Shown here piece after piece: positions 10,396-18,791 of a stretch of 64,000 bases of DNA (its first letter is position 1; every line of letters starts with the position of its first letter). The position numbers and the translations under genes were made by a program. Below the pieces are notes generated by a model. That model did no database searches. It had not been told where the DNA came from and worked only from the letters and a program-made list of their open reading frames with translations. This stretch comes from Arthrobacter sp. Y81 (GTDB lineage: Bacteria > Actinomycetota > Actinomycetes > Actinomycetales > Micrococcaceae): assembly GCF_002929335.1 (NCBI RefSeq), contig NZ_PJIL01000002.1, positions 62,001-126,000 on the forward strand, written 5' to 3'.

Positions 10396-11660
10396 ACTTC
10401 CACTTCCGCGCCCGCGGCGAGCGCAGATGTCCCTACCGGGACATGGATCAGGGCGTTGGAACCGGCCAGGGCATGAACCAGGTGCGAGCCTGCGCCGCCT
10501 TCCAGCCGGACCGTGCCGTCCGGTTGGAGGGTGCCGCGCCGGAGCTGGTGTTTCCCCGCGGGTGATTCCAACGGGTCCGCCAGCCTGGCCCGGATGGCCG
10601 GGCGGGGTGCCGGTGCGCCCAGCAACGCGCTGAGGACCGGGCGGAGGAACATCTCGAAGGAGACCAGGCAGCTGACGGGGTTACCCGGGAAACCCACGAA
10701 GGGCACGCCGTCGAACCGTCCGATGCCCTGCGGGCCGCCGGGCTGCATGGCCACATGCAGGAATTCCACGTCCTGTTCCGCGGTGGCCTGCCGGACCACT
10801 TCATAGGCGCCCTTGCTGACGCCTCCTGTGGTGACGATCAGGTCGACCCGCGGGGCGTGCTGCCGGAGCAGTGCTGTCAGTTCCTCCGGGTTGTCCGTTG
10901 AGATCGCGGTCCGCAGGACGTCCAGCCCGGCCTGGCGCATCGCGGCTTCCAGGAGGGTGCCGTTGGCGTCGTAGATCTTGCCGGGTTCCAGCGGCCTGCC
11001 GGGCTCCACCACTTCGTCCCCCGTCGTGGCGAGGAGCACCCTAAGGTTCCGGTTCACGGTGACCTGTGTGATGCCGAGCGCTGCCAGGAGTCCCAGCTGG
11101 CCCGGCCCCAGGAAGGTTCCGCCGGCGAGCGCCAGCTCCCCTGTCCGGACGTCGCTTCCCGCATCGCGGACGTAGGTGCCGGATTCCGTTGCCGGCAGCC
11201 GGACGGACGCAGGGGTTCCGGGACGGGGGAAGTAGTCGGGAACGGCCCTCTCGATGGGTACGACGGCGTCAGCCCCGGGGGGAATCATGGCTCCGGTCAT
11301 GATCGGGGCGGCCGTGCCCGGTTCAAGCGGCGCCGCCACGGCACCGGCGGGGATGGGGTCCACCACCCTGAGTTCCCTGCCGACGTCGGGAATGTCCGTG
11401 CTGCGGACAGCAAAGCCGTCCATTTGGGAGTTTGCGAACGGAGGCAGGTCCACGGGAGCAGTGATGTCCGCCGCCAGCCCGCGTCCCAGCGCCTCCAGAA
11501 GGGGCAGCTGCTCGGTGCGGCCGGGGCCGCAGAGGCCTGCCAGCAGCTCCCGTACGGCCTCGCGGTGCGCCGCCACAGTGCGGGCCGGATGGCCGCCTTT
11601 GTCCCCGGACCTGTTGCCGTGACTGCCGCCGGTGACGTGCCTGTTGTCGGTGCGGTGCAT
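10383..11660 (-). CDS. moeA: Molybdopterin molybdotransferase MoeA
   Basis: Inserts molybdate into adenylylated molybdopterin. The 425-residue protein shows [37 protein letters not shown] and [17 protein letters not shown], covering the MoeA N-terminal, MoCF and linker regions, followed by the C-terminal beta domain. The frame stays open 25 codons further upstream; I place the start at ATG 11660, which has AAGGA 4 nt upstream. It opens the four-gene Moco operon, 90 bp downstream of the molybdoenzyme gene. Confidence 0.92.
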   Translation of the reverse strand: MHRTDNRHVTGGSHGNRSGDKGGHPARTVAAHREAVRELLAGLCGPGRTEQLPLLEALGRGLAADITAPVDLPPFANSQMDGFAVRSTDIPDVGRELRVVDPIPAGAVAAPLEPGTAAPIMTGAMIPPGADAVVPIERAVPDYFPRPGTPASVRLPATESGTYVRDAGSDVRTGELALAGGTFLGPGQLGLLAALGITQVTVNRNLRVLLATTGDEVVEPGRPLEPGKIYDANGTLLEAAMRQAGLDVLRTAISTDNPEELTALLRQHAPRVDLIVTTGGVSKGAYEVVRQATAEQDVEFLHVAMQPGGPQGIGRFDGVPFVGFPGNPVSCLVSFEMFLRPVLSALLGAPAPRPAIRARLADPLESPAGKHQLRRGTLQPDGTVRLEGGAGSHLVHALAGSNALIHVPVGTSALAAGAEVEVWTL

Positions 11661-11750
11661 GCGTTCCTTACCTCGGTCCGGGCTTACTGCAATTCGGGCG
11701 TATTGCGAGTTCGGCGCACTGGGCTTGCGGTCCACTGGGGCTTGGGCCTG

Positions 11751-13430
11751 CTAGGGCGTCACGTCAACTCTAATGGTGTGGAATCCCGTAGCGCCGTCCG
11801 GAGCGACCTGTGACCGCTCTTCGATCTGCGGTACACCGTTCAGGTCCGTGGCCCTGACCTGGATCTCATACTGCCCGGGCGTCAGGGGCAGCGACAGCTG
11901 CCACTGGTACCACGTGTCCCGCGATATGCCGGGAGCAAGCTCCACCGTCTGCCAGTCGCCGCGGTTGACGCGGAGTTCCACCTTGCTGATTCCGGTGTGC
12001 TGGGCCCAGGCAACACCGCCGAACGCCACCGTCCCGGCACGCACCGCGCGGCCGGCCCGCGGCACGTCAATGCGGGACGACGTCTTGATGGGCCCGCGCT
12101 CACTCCAGCCGCGGGGCGTCCAGTAGCCGACGTCGTCCGCGAACCGGGTCACTTTGAGTTCAGTGAGCCATTTGGTGGCGGAAACGTAGCCGTACAGGCC
12201 GGGAACGACGAGCCGCGCCGGGAAGCCGTGCTCCAGCGGCAGCGGCTCGCCGTTCATGCCCACGGCGATCAGGGCATCCCGGTCGTCCGTGAGAGCCTCC
12301 AGCGGGGTTCCGGCCGTCCACCCGTCCTTGCTGCGGGACAGCACCATGTCGGCGCCGCTCGTCGGCCCGGCCATGGCCAGCAGTTCCCGAACCGGCCAGC
12401 CAAGCCACAGCGCATTGCCGATGAGGTCCCCGCCCACCTCGTTGGAGACGCAGGCGATGGTCACGTGGCGTTCGGTCATGGGTTTTGCCAGCAGCGTGGC
12501 GAAATCCAGTTCGATTTCCCGTTCCACCATGCCCGTGACCCTGAGGACCCAGGCGTCCGGATCCACCGCAGGAACAGTGAGGGCTGTGTCGATCCGGTAG
12601 AAGTCGCGGTTGGGCGTCACCAGCGGATCCATGCCGTCCAGCCTCAGCTCAGCCCCGGCCGGAACCGGCGAAGCCGGGGAAGCAGCGGACGGCAAGGCAA
12701 GTTTGCTCCGGATTTCACTGACACCTGCAGCCGCTCCGCGCAGCCCTGCAGCTAGGGCTCCGCCAACGGTCGCGACGACGGCTCCCCCGCCCAATGCCTG
12801 GAGGAACCGGCGCCGGTCGGGTCCGGCGTCTGGTCCGGCGTCTGGTCCGGCGTCTGGTCCGGCGGCACCTCCCGCGATCGGTGCCGTGGCCGGTGCGGCG
12901 GCCGGTGCGGGACGCTCCCTCGCAGTTGTCGACGTCGACCAGTCCCGGAGTCGCGACATCAGCCAGCGCAGCACCAGGATTCCTGTTCCGGCGGCAAGCA
13001 GTGGCAACGCAATGGCGTTGCCGGTCACCTGGGCGCGGCCAAGGACAGCCACCAGCCCCACCACACCAAAGATGCCGATGACTGCAAACCCGGTAAAGCG
13101 TCGCCGCCACTCCAGGAGGCCGGCCAGCGCAGCCAGCGCGGCAATGGCCAGTCCCATGCCGACGAGCAGCGCCAACTTGTCAGCGGTGCCGAACACTGCG
13201 ACCGCCCAGTCCTTGACGGCTGGCGGTACAGCGTCGATGACGGCACCCCCCACACCTGTCATGGGCGAAAGCGCCGGGCTGACGAGGGCAGCGACGAGTT
13301 CGCCGACCACCACCCCCGCGGCCACGGCCACGACTCCTGCGGCGGCCGCCCACCGGCCGGGAGTGCCGGCGGTGCCGGGTCGAGTGGCGGCCGCGCCAAC
13401 GGACGCCTTTCCTTGGAGATCAAAGCCCAC
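11751..13430 (-). CDS. Membrane-anchored molybdopterin-dependent oxidoreductase (sulfite oxidase/YedY-like)
   Basis: Predicted extracytoplasmic molybdoenzyme. From GTG 13430 (GGAGGT 5 nt upstream, 11-nt overlap with the kinase gene) the 559-residue protein has four membrane helices (about residues 28-160), a GPDA-repeat linker (191-205), the twin-arginine-like motif RRRFL (206-210) with a fifth hydrophobic segment, then a molybdopterin domain with the likely Mo-ligating Cys near residue 326 (IACVSNEVGGDLIG) and a C-terminal Mo-co dimerisation Ig-like domain. The substrate is unknown. Its neighbours are a two-component system and cofactor genes, so production of enzyme and cofactor is probably coordinated. 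Confidence 0.88.
   Translation of the reverse strand: MGFDLQGKASVGAAATRPGTAGTPGRWAAAAGVVAVAAGVVVGELVAALVSPALSPMTGVGGAVIDAVPPAVKDWAVAVFGTADKLALLVGMGLAIAALAALAGLLEWRRRFTGFAVIGIFGVVGLVAVLGRAQVTGNAIALPLLAAGTGILVLRWLMSRLRDWSTSTTARERPAPAAAPATAPIAGGAAGPDAGPDAGPDAGPDRRRFLQALGGGAVVATVGGALAAGLRGAAAGVSEIRSKLALPSAASPASPVPAGAELRLDGMDPLVTPNRDFYRIDTALTVPAVDPDAWVLRVTGMVEREIELDFATLLAKPMTERHVTIACVSNEVGGDLIGNALWLGWPVRELLAMAGPTSGADMVLSRSKDGWTAGTPLEALTDDRDALIAVGMNGEPLPLEHGFPARLVVPGLYGYVSATKWLTELKVTRFADDVGYWTPRGWSERGPIKTSSRIDVPRAGRAVRAGTVAFGGVAWAQHTGISKVELRVNRGDWQTVELAPGISRDTWYQWQLSLPLTPGQYEIQVRATDLNGVPQIEERSQVAPDGATGFHTIRVDVTP
12820..12864. repeat. 12-bp tandem repeat encoding (GPDA)n
   Basis: Unit GGTCCGGCGTCT occurs three times perfectly (12820, 12832, 12844) plus a 9-bp partial copy. 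It lies in the molybdoenzyme gene and encodes the Gly-Pro-Asp-Ala linker just ahead of the RRRFL motif. Copy number can change without shifting frame. Confidence 0.95.
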
Positions 13431-14691
13431 GGGGCACCTCCGCGACCGGTGCGTCCCTGGTGGTATGCGCACTCCTGCGCGCGGCGTCGGCCGGGCCAGC
13501 CGGATCCTGGGCGGGGAGGCGAAGGGAGAACCGGCAGCCGCCGTCGACATTCTCAACCGTCACGCTGCCCTCATGGGCCCGGACGATCCCCGCCACCATG
13601 CTGAGCCCGATCCCGGCGCCGCTGTATCCTGCCATCTCCGGATCCCGGGCCGCTTCGGGATCCCGTCCGGGCTCCGGCCCGGCAAGGCTGGCAGCGCCGG
13701 AGCGGCTGCGCGACGGGTTCTTCTGCCATCCGGTGTCGAAGAGGTGCCCGATGTCTTCCGGAGCGATTCCGCCGCAGCCGTCCGTCACGGAAACCAGCGA
13801 CTCCTTCCCGTCCCTGCCGACTTCCACGGTCACGGCAGAGCCGGGCTTGCTGTAGAGAATGGCGTTCAGCACCACGTTGCGGACCGCGCGGCCCAGCGAG
13901 GGGCCGTCCGCCAGGGCGAGGCACTCCCGGAGGCCGCCGCCGTCGAGCGTGATCTGCCGGCGGGCGGCGAGCGGCGCGAGGTCGGCGATGGCGTCGCTGG
14001 CGAGGTCGTAGAGGTCCAGCGGCTCGGCTTTGAGACGCAGGGTGCCTGCCTGGATCTTGGAGAGTTCCAGGAGGTCGTTGACCATGATCGCCATCTGGTC
14101 CGTCTGGCCGATGATCTTGCGGTAGTAGCCGCGGACGTCTGCGGCCATGCCGTCCTCGAGGGCTTCGGCCATGGCCCGCATGCTGGCCAGCGGTGTGCGG
14201 AGGTCGTGGGAGATCCAGCTGACGAGTTCCCGGCGGGCACGCTCGACGGCGGCCTCCCGCTCCCGGGATTCGGCCAGCATGCGGCTGCTGCGTTCGAGTT
14301 CGTCCGCGAGTTCGGACAGTTCCGAGCTCATGAGCGGTGCCGGCAGCCCCGGGCTTTCGCCGCGCCCGATGCTCCGTGCCGCGGCGGCGAGCAGTTTTGC
14401 GTTGCGCGAGACCCGTGCTCCGAGGACCAGGGAGATGGCCAGTGCAACGGCGGAGGCGATGGCCAGGACGTACCACATGACTTCGAGGTCCCGGGCTGAA
14501 ATGAACATGGCGTTGAACGCGCTGACCATGCCTGCGGTCAGTACGGCCACAGTGGAGAGCACCACGATACAGATCTGCACGGCGATGGACGTCCTGCGGA
14601 GTGGCTTGAGCAGGAGCAGCGACACGGTTCCAATGACCACGGCCCACAGGAGCGCCCAGGCCACGATGGCGAGGAGCTCAGAGGTTTGCAC
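13420..14691 (-). CDS. Sensor histidine kinase
   Basis: A 423-residue membrane kinase. Three hydrophobic segments (about 8-28, 37-58, 72-92) precede a HAMP-like coil, the phospho-acceptor His162 in SWISHDLRTPLASM, the N box NVVLNAILYSKP, G1 box DGCGGIAPEDIGHLFDTG and G2 box GAGIGLSMVAG. No extracellular sensor domain is visible, so it may sense within the membrane. A roughly 25-residue Ala/Gly/Pro/Arg-rich insertion lies between the F and G2 boxes. GTG 14691 has GGAG 6 nt upstream. It overlaps the regulator by 14 nt and the molybdoenzyme by 11 nt. Confidence 0.9.
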   Translation of the reverse strand: MQTSELLAIVAWALLWAVVIGTVSLLLLKPLRRTSIAVQICIVVLSTVAVLTAGMVSAFNAMFISARDLEVMWYVLAIASAVALAISLVLGARVSRNAKLLAAAARSIGRGESPGLPAPLMSSELSELADELERSSRMLAESREREAAVERARRELVSWISHDLRTPLASMRAMAEALEDGMAADVRGYYRKIIGQTDQMAIMVNDLLELSKIQAGTLRLKAEPLDLYDLASDAIADLAPLAARRQITLDGGGLRECLALADGPSLGRAVRNVVLNAILYSKPGSAVTVEVGRDGKESLVSVTDGCGGIAPEDIGHLFDTGWQKNPSRSRSGAASLAGPEPGRDPEAARDPEMAGYSGAGIGLSMVAGIVRAHEGSVTVENVDGGCRFSLRLPAQDPAGPADAARRSAHTTRDAPVAEVPRGL

Positions 14692-15421
14692 CGGAGGCTC
14701 CGTCCGGGGTGTCGAACCGGTAGCCCACGCCCCACACCGTCTTGAGGAGGGCAGGCCGGGTGGGATCCGCCTCGATCTTTTCGCGCAGCCGGCGGACGTG
14801 GACGGTGACCGTGGACAGGTCCCCGAAATCCCAGCCCCACACGGCCTTGATCAGTTCCTCCCGGCTGAACACCTGGTTGGGGCGGCGCAGCAGGAACGCC
14901 AGCAGATCGAACTCACGGATGGTCAGGGCGAGCGGAGCTCCGTGGTGCGTCACGGTCCGGGCAGCCGGGTTGAGCTCGAAGCCGGCAACCTCCACCGCAG
15001 GTTCGGGGCTGAATTCCTGGACGCTCCGGCGCAGCACCGACCGGACCCGGAGCACCAGTTCGCGGGGCGAAAAGGGCTTGGTGATGTAGTCGTCCGCACC
15101 GACCTCGAGCCCCAGGATCCTGTCGTCCTCGGTTCCCAGGGCCGTCAGCATGATGACGGGAACGCTCATCGTCTGGCGGAGCCTGCGGCACACTTCAACG
15201 CCGTCCAGGCCAGGCAGCATGCGGTCCAGCAGGACTAGGTCGGGGTTCCGCTCCGCCGCCAGGCGAAGGGCGGTGAATCCGTCCGCTGCCAGGTCCACCT
15301 GGAAGCCCGCCTGCATAAGGTAGTCACGGACCACGCCGGCGATGGTCTGTTCGTCTTCGACGAGGAGTATCCGCCGGTTTCCGACCGCGGCCTGGACCGG
15401 GGCGGGCTGGGACGTATTCAC
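14678..15421 (-). CDS. OmpR/PhoB-family response regulator
   Basis: A 247-residue regulator with an N-terminal receiver (acidic EDE at 22-24, phospho-acceptor Asp66 in LVLLDRMLPGLDG, Lys in YITKPFSPREL) and a C-terminal winged helix (GWDFGDLSTVTVHVRRLREK). It is the first gene of the minus-strand series leading to kinase, molybdoenzyme and Moco genes, so these are its probable targets. GTG 15421 directly abuts a GGAGGT, too close for normal use, but lies 6 nt after TATGCT, consistent with a leaderless start. Confidence 0.9.
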   Translation of the reverse strand: MNTSQPAPVQAAVGNRRILLVEDEQTIAGVVRDYLMQAGFQVDLAADGFTALRLAAERNPDLVLLDRMLPGLDGVEVCRRLRQTMSVPVIMLTALGTEDDRILGLEVGADDYITKPFSPRELVLRVRSVLRRSVQEFSPEPAVEVAGFELNPAARTVTHHGAPLALTIREFDLLAFLLRRPNQVFSREELIKAVWGWDFGDLSTVTVHVRRLREKIEADPTRPALLKTVWGVGYRFDTPDGASGANL

Positions 15422-15427
15422 ACCTCC

Positions 15428-15433
15428 AGCATA
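15428..15433 (-). promoter_or_regulatory. Candidate -10 of the response regulator gene
   Basis: TATGCT ends 6 nt before GTG 15421 on the minus strand. It lies in the 131-bp divergent region shared with moaA. Confidence 0.4.
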
Positions 15434-15540
15434 GGTTCGGGGCCCAGGCCGGACACGTGTTTGCCGCCTGCTGTGGCGATCCGTAGGGATTCCGTAAGAT
15501 CCGCCGATGTCACAGGCGTGATGGTTGCACCAAGGTGGCG

Positions 15541-15546
15541 TAGCCT
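15541..15546 (+). promoter_or_regulatory. Candidate -10 of moaA (leaderless)
   Basis: TAGCCT ends 6 nt before the moaA ATG. The only Shine-Dalgarno-like sequence (AAGGTGG) is too far upstream, so a leaderless mRNA is the simpler reading. Confidence 0.4.
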
Positions 15547-15552
15547 GAATTT

Positions 15553-16689
15553 ATGAGTGTTCAGCTTGGCATGCCGCAACCCCGGGAGGGGGCCGGTTCC
15601 GATCCGGGAGTACCCGCACTGCCGCTGCCGTCGCGTCCCGAGGGTATGCCGGCCGGCCTGATGGACCGTTACGGCCGCCGTGCCACGGACATGAGGCTGT
15701 CCCTGACGGACAAGTGCAACCTGCGCTGCACCTACTGCATGCCGGCCGAGGGGCTTGAATGGCTGGCCAAGCAGGCCGTGATGTCGGCCGAGGAGATCGT
15801 CCGGATCGTTCGGATCGGCGTTGACATGCTGGGGGTGCGCGAACTGCGCCTGACCGGTGGGGAACCCCTGGTCCGGGCTGACCTGCTCGACATAATTTCC
15901 GCCCTGCGCCAGGCCCACCCGGAGCTGCCGATCTCCATGACCACGAACGCCGTGGGCCTGGACAAAAAAGCGGCCGGGCTCAAGGCAGCCGGGCTCTCCC
16001 GGATCAATGTCTCGCTGGATTCCCTGCACGAAGAGACTTTCACCAAGCTGACCCGCCGCCCGTTCCTGGACAAGGTGCTGGCCGGAGTGGACGCCGCCTG
16101 GGCCGCGGGTCTCGGTCCCGTGAAACTTAACGCCGTCCTGATGCGGGGAATCAACGACGCCGAGTCCCCGTCCCTGTTGGCGTGGGCGCTGGACCGCGGC
16201 TACGAACTCCGCTTCATCGAGCAGATGCCGCTCGACGCCGACCATGGCTGGACCCGCCGGAACATGATCACCGCGGCGGAAATCCGCGCGCTGCTGTCCG
16301 TCGACTATGTGCTCAGCGCCGATCCGAGGGACCGCGACGGCGCCCCGGCCGAACGCTTCGAAGTACGACGCCGGGTCCCGGGTTCCGCCGAAGCCGCCGG
16401 TCCCGTGTTGGGAACCGTCGGGATCATCGCCTCCGTCACAGAACCGTTCTGCTCGGACTGCCGCCGCACCCGGATCACAGCGGAAGGCAAGATCATGAGC
16501 TGCCTGTTCTCACGCGAGGAAGTCGACCTCCTGGGGCTGCTGCGCGAGGGCGCCACCGACCAGCAGCTCGCCGAACGCTGGCAGGAGGCCATGTGGATCA
16601 AGCCAAAAGCCCACGGCATGGACCACGTCGGTTTGGATGCTCCGGACTTCGTCCAGCCGGACCGCAGCATGAGCGCCATCGGAGGCTGA
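15553..16689 (+). CDS. moaA: GTP 3',8-cyclase MoaA
   Basis: Radical SAM enzyme that starts molybdenum-cofactor synthesis from GTP. The 378-residue protein has the first [4Fe-4S] motif with Cys55, Cys59 and Cys62 (DKCNLRCTYCMPAEG), the LTGGEPLVR strand, the C-terminal cluster cysteines (FCSDCRRTRIT and MSCLF), and the C-terminal Gly-Gly (SAIGG) required in this family. An N-terminal extension of about 35 residues precedes the core. It runs divergently from the regulator and is followed 4 bp later by moaD. Confidence 0.96.
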   Translation: MSVQLGMPQPREGAGSDPGVPALPLPSRPEGMPAGLMDRYGRRATDMRLSLTDKCNLRCTYCMPAEGLEWLAKQAVMSAEEIVRIVRIGVDMLGVRELRLTGGEPLVRADLLDIISALRQAHPELPISMTTNAVGLDKKAAGLKAAGLSRINVSLDSLHEETFTKLTRRPFLDKVLAGVDAAWAAGLGPVKLNAVLMRGINDAESPSLLAWALDRGYELRFIEQMPLDADHGWTRRNMITAAEIRALLSVDYVLSADPRDRDGAPAERFEVRRRVPGSAEAAGPVLGTVGIIASVTEPFCSDCRRTRITAEGKIMSCLFSREEVDLLGLLREGATDQQLAERWQEAMWIKPKAHGMDHVGLDAPDFVQPDRSMSAIGG

Positions 16690-16693
16690 AAAC

Positions 16694-16960
16694 TTGAACG
16701 TACGTTACTTCGCTGCCGCACGCGCCGCAGCAGGGGTCGAAGAGGAACGCTTCGAGCTCCCCGCCGGCTCCACGGTGGAGGCACTGTTGAGCGCAGTGCT
16801 CGACGTCGACCGGCCGGTTCCGCCCGCTGGGACGCCTCCGCTTGCACGGCTGCTTTCGCGAAGCAGTTTCCTGTTGAACGAAGTGGCTGTCCGCGACCGG
16901 TCGGTGGTCCTTGGCCCGGACGACGTGGTGGACGTGCTGCCGCCGTTTGCCGGCGGCTAG
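16694..16960 (+). CDS. moaD: Molybdopterin synthase sulfur carrier subunit MoaD
   Basis: Ubiquitin-like sulfur carrier of 88 residues ending in the diagnostic Gly-Gly (VLPPFAGG), which is activated to a thiocarboxylate. It starts at TTG 16694 with GGAGG 8 nt upstream, the SD lying in the end of moaA, so translation is probably coupled. Its catalytic partner moaE is in the divergent operon. The adenylating enzyme MoeB is not in the window. Confidence 0.92.
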   Translation: MNVRYFAAARAAAGVEEERFELPAGSTVEALLSAVLDVDRPVPPAGTPPLARLLSRSSFLLNEVAVRDRSVVLGPDDVVDVLPPFAGG

Positions 16961-16999
16961 GCAGTTTGCCGCCCGGCCGGGATTCCGCCGGCCAGCCCT

Positions 17000-18142
17000 T
17001 CATGCCGACGGCGCGACGGTCTCCGTCCCGAGCGCCAGGGCCAACAGTGCGTTCCTGCTCCGGACGCCGCACGCGGCAAAAACCGCTTTGAACTGGTCCT
17101 GCACCGTGTAGTGGCTGATGCCAAGGGCAGCCGCCATCGCGGCAGTGTCCAGTCCGCTGGCGGCCAGGCCGAGCAGGCTGCGCTGCCTCGGCGTCAGGCC
17201 AAAGCACCGGGCAAACACCTCCAGCCTCTCGGCCGCAGGGCATTCCTGGATGGTCACGGCGAGCGGCGCTTCGCCGTCCTTCCCCACGTCCATCCGGAAT
17301 GACCTGAGCACAGCCCACTGGCCGAAACCGATGGGCACCCGGGCCGATGCCTCGTGGGCATCAACCCCGGCCTCGCGGGCCAGCAGCTGCGCGGCGACGT
17401 TGAAAACCTCGGCCGGGACGGATTCGTAAGGGGAGGGTCCCGGCTGCAGCAGGCTGATCCAGTCGGCTGCGGAGGCGCTCCGGCCGGTTATTCCGAGTCC
17501 GGCGTCCAGCGTTAGCACTGCCTGTCCGGGCAGGCCGCGCCGGGGACGTCCTTCCTCAACTTCCGGCTGCCGCGCGCCGCGCCTCAGCCGGGCGTCCCGC
17601 CTCATCTGCGCGGCCCGGCTCCGCCGCAAGCCGGCCGCAATGACTGGTGCCGCCGTCGCCAGGTATGTGGATTCAGTGTCAGTGAAGAGTCCCCCGTCAC
17701 CGGACCGCCACAGGTCAAGCCAGCCCCAGCAGCCGTATTTGTCGCCGAACACCGTGAAAAGCACGTCGGTCACCTCATACCGGCGGAGGATGCCGTCCCA
17801 CAACGGGCTGAGGGCCGGGTTACCGCCGGTTGCCGCCTGCAGGGTGACGGCTTGGGAGCCGCTACTCAGGAGCGATGTCCAGCGGCCGGCTTCCGTCAGG
17901 TACTTCAATTTGATCAGGGCGGGCAGTTCTTCGGGACAGGGAATGCGGGCCATGGGCGACATGCCGGTGCAGGTCCCGGGATCAGCCAGGGGCCACGCAA
18001 ACCAACTGAACGGAACAACGCTGCCCAGCTCGGCGAGTACTGCCGCTCGCATTTCATGGTCCTCCATGGAGCCGCCGCACAGGTGACCGATCCGTTCCAG
18101 GCTCCGGCTCAGCGCCCAACGCGTGGTCATGGAACCCGACAT
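17000..18142 (-). CDS. LuxR-family transcriptional regulator
   Basis: A 380-residue regulator. The C-terminus is a LuxR helix-turn-helix (LTPRQRSLLGLAASGL... ISHYTVQDQFKAVF). The N-terminal 300 residues look like a GAF-type sensory region (CCW-containing VFGDKYGCWGWLDLWR), with a basic RRSRAAQMRRDARLRRG stretch in the middle. The target and ligand are unknown. ATG 18142 lies inside a 12-bp direct repeat; an in-frame ATG four codons later is an alternative start. It is convergent with moaD and divergent from the 93-residue ORF. Confidence 0.85.
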   Translation of the reverse strand: MSGSMTTRWALSRSLERIGHLCGGSMEDHEMRAAVLAELGSVVPFSWFAWPLADPGTCTGMSPMARIPCPEELPALIKLKYLTEAGRWTSLLSSGSQAVTLQAATGGNPALSPLWDGILRRYEVTDVLFTVFGDKYGCWGWLDLWRSGDGGLFTDTESTYLATAAPVIAAGLRRSRAAQMRRDARLRRGARQPEVEEGRPRRGLPGQAVLTLDAGLGITGRSASAADWISLLQPGPSPYESVPAEVFNVAAQLLAREAGVDAHEASARVPIGFGQWAVLRSFRMDVGKDGEAPLAVTIQECPAAERLEVFARCFGLTPRQRSLLGLAASGLDTAAMAAALGISHYTVQDQFKAVFAACGVRSRNALLALALGTETVAPSA

Positions 18143-18154
18143 GTGGTCATGGAA
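18123..18154. repeat. 12-bp direct repeat around the LuxR start
   Basis: GTGGTCATGGAA occurs at 18123-18134 and 18143-18154, a 20-bp period that brackets the LuxR-type gene's start codon and lies just downstream (minus strand) of a TACTGT -10-like hexamer. Confidence 0.85.
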
Positions 18155-18291
18155 ACAGTATGGCCCGGCACTCCGCCGAACAGGCGTTTGGACTGGTCCG
18201 CCCCAGATTTCTGGGATACCCCGTGCTCACCGGACAGGCCTACCGTGTGGCCATGGGGTCGACCTGCAGGCCCTGGACGGAAAGGATTGAC

Positions 18292-18573
18292 ATGTACACG
18301 CTTCAGATCGAGCACGGAATCAAGGACTTCGGGATGTGGAAGGCTGCGTTCGACCGGGACCCGGTAAACCGGACAGCCTCGGGCGTGCTCGCTCATCGCA
18401 TCAGCCGGCCGGTGGACGATCCGCACTATGTGGTGGTTGAACTTGATCTTGCGAGCCGGGAACAGGCCGAGGCGCTGCTGGCCAACCTTCAGCAGAAGGT
18501 GTGGAATTCACCTGCCGCGGCTCCCGCCCTGGACGGGGCACCGCGGACACGGATTGTGGAATCAGCAGGCTAA
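18292..18573 (+). CDS. Small protein of unknown function, probably ferredoxin-like fold
   Basis: A 93-residue protein I do not recognise by name. The pattern (MYTLQIEHGIKDFGMWKAAFD, then HYVVVELDL and an EQAEALLANL helix) resembles single-domain dimeric alpha/beta-barrel proteins such as monooxygenase-like or stress-related ABM folds. I place the start at ATG 18292 with AAAGGA 7 nt upstream, although the frame is open 44 codons further. It is divergent from the LuxR regulator, which may control it. Confidence 0.65.
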   Translation: MYTLQIEHGIKDFGMWKAAFDRDPVNRTASGVLAHRISRPVDDPHYVVVELDLASREQAEALLANLQQKVWNSPAAAPALDGAPRTRIVESAG

Positions 18574-18592
18574 GGGTCATCCGGCGGGCCGC

Positions 18593-18610
18593 CAACTGTC
18601 CGTTCGCGCT
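18593..18610 (+). repeat. 18-bp direct repeat, copy A
   Basis: CAACTGTCCGTTCGCGCT, identical to the copy at 19232. Weaker similarity continues for about 20 bp on the right side and a few bases on the left, so the true element may be about 45 bp. It lies in the 218-bp gap after the 93-residue ORF, in which I see nothing else. Confidence 0.9.
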
Positions 18611-18791
18611 CCGCGGGGCCGCAAATGCCCTTGGAACTGAGACACCCATTTCGATGATCTGGAGACATTTCACCGACAACCCTGCCGTCCCTTGAGGACC
18701 ACCCCAGCCAATTGTGCCCGTTTTGATCGATTCAGGCAGTTGGTGACGGGCGGGATCCCCCGGCGTATCCGTCGGCCGCTTTCATCAAACG

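Noticed and set aside
15422..15552. Molybdenum-cofactor riboswitch upstream of moaA.
   Set aside because: The promoter appears to give a leaderless mRNA, leaving no room for a leader, and no matching structure is visible.
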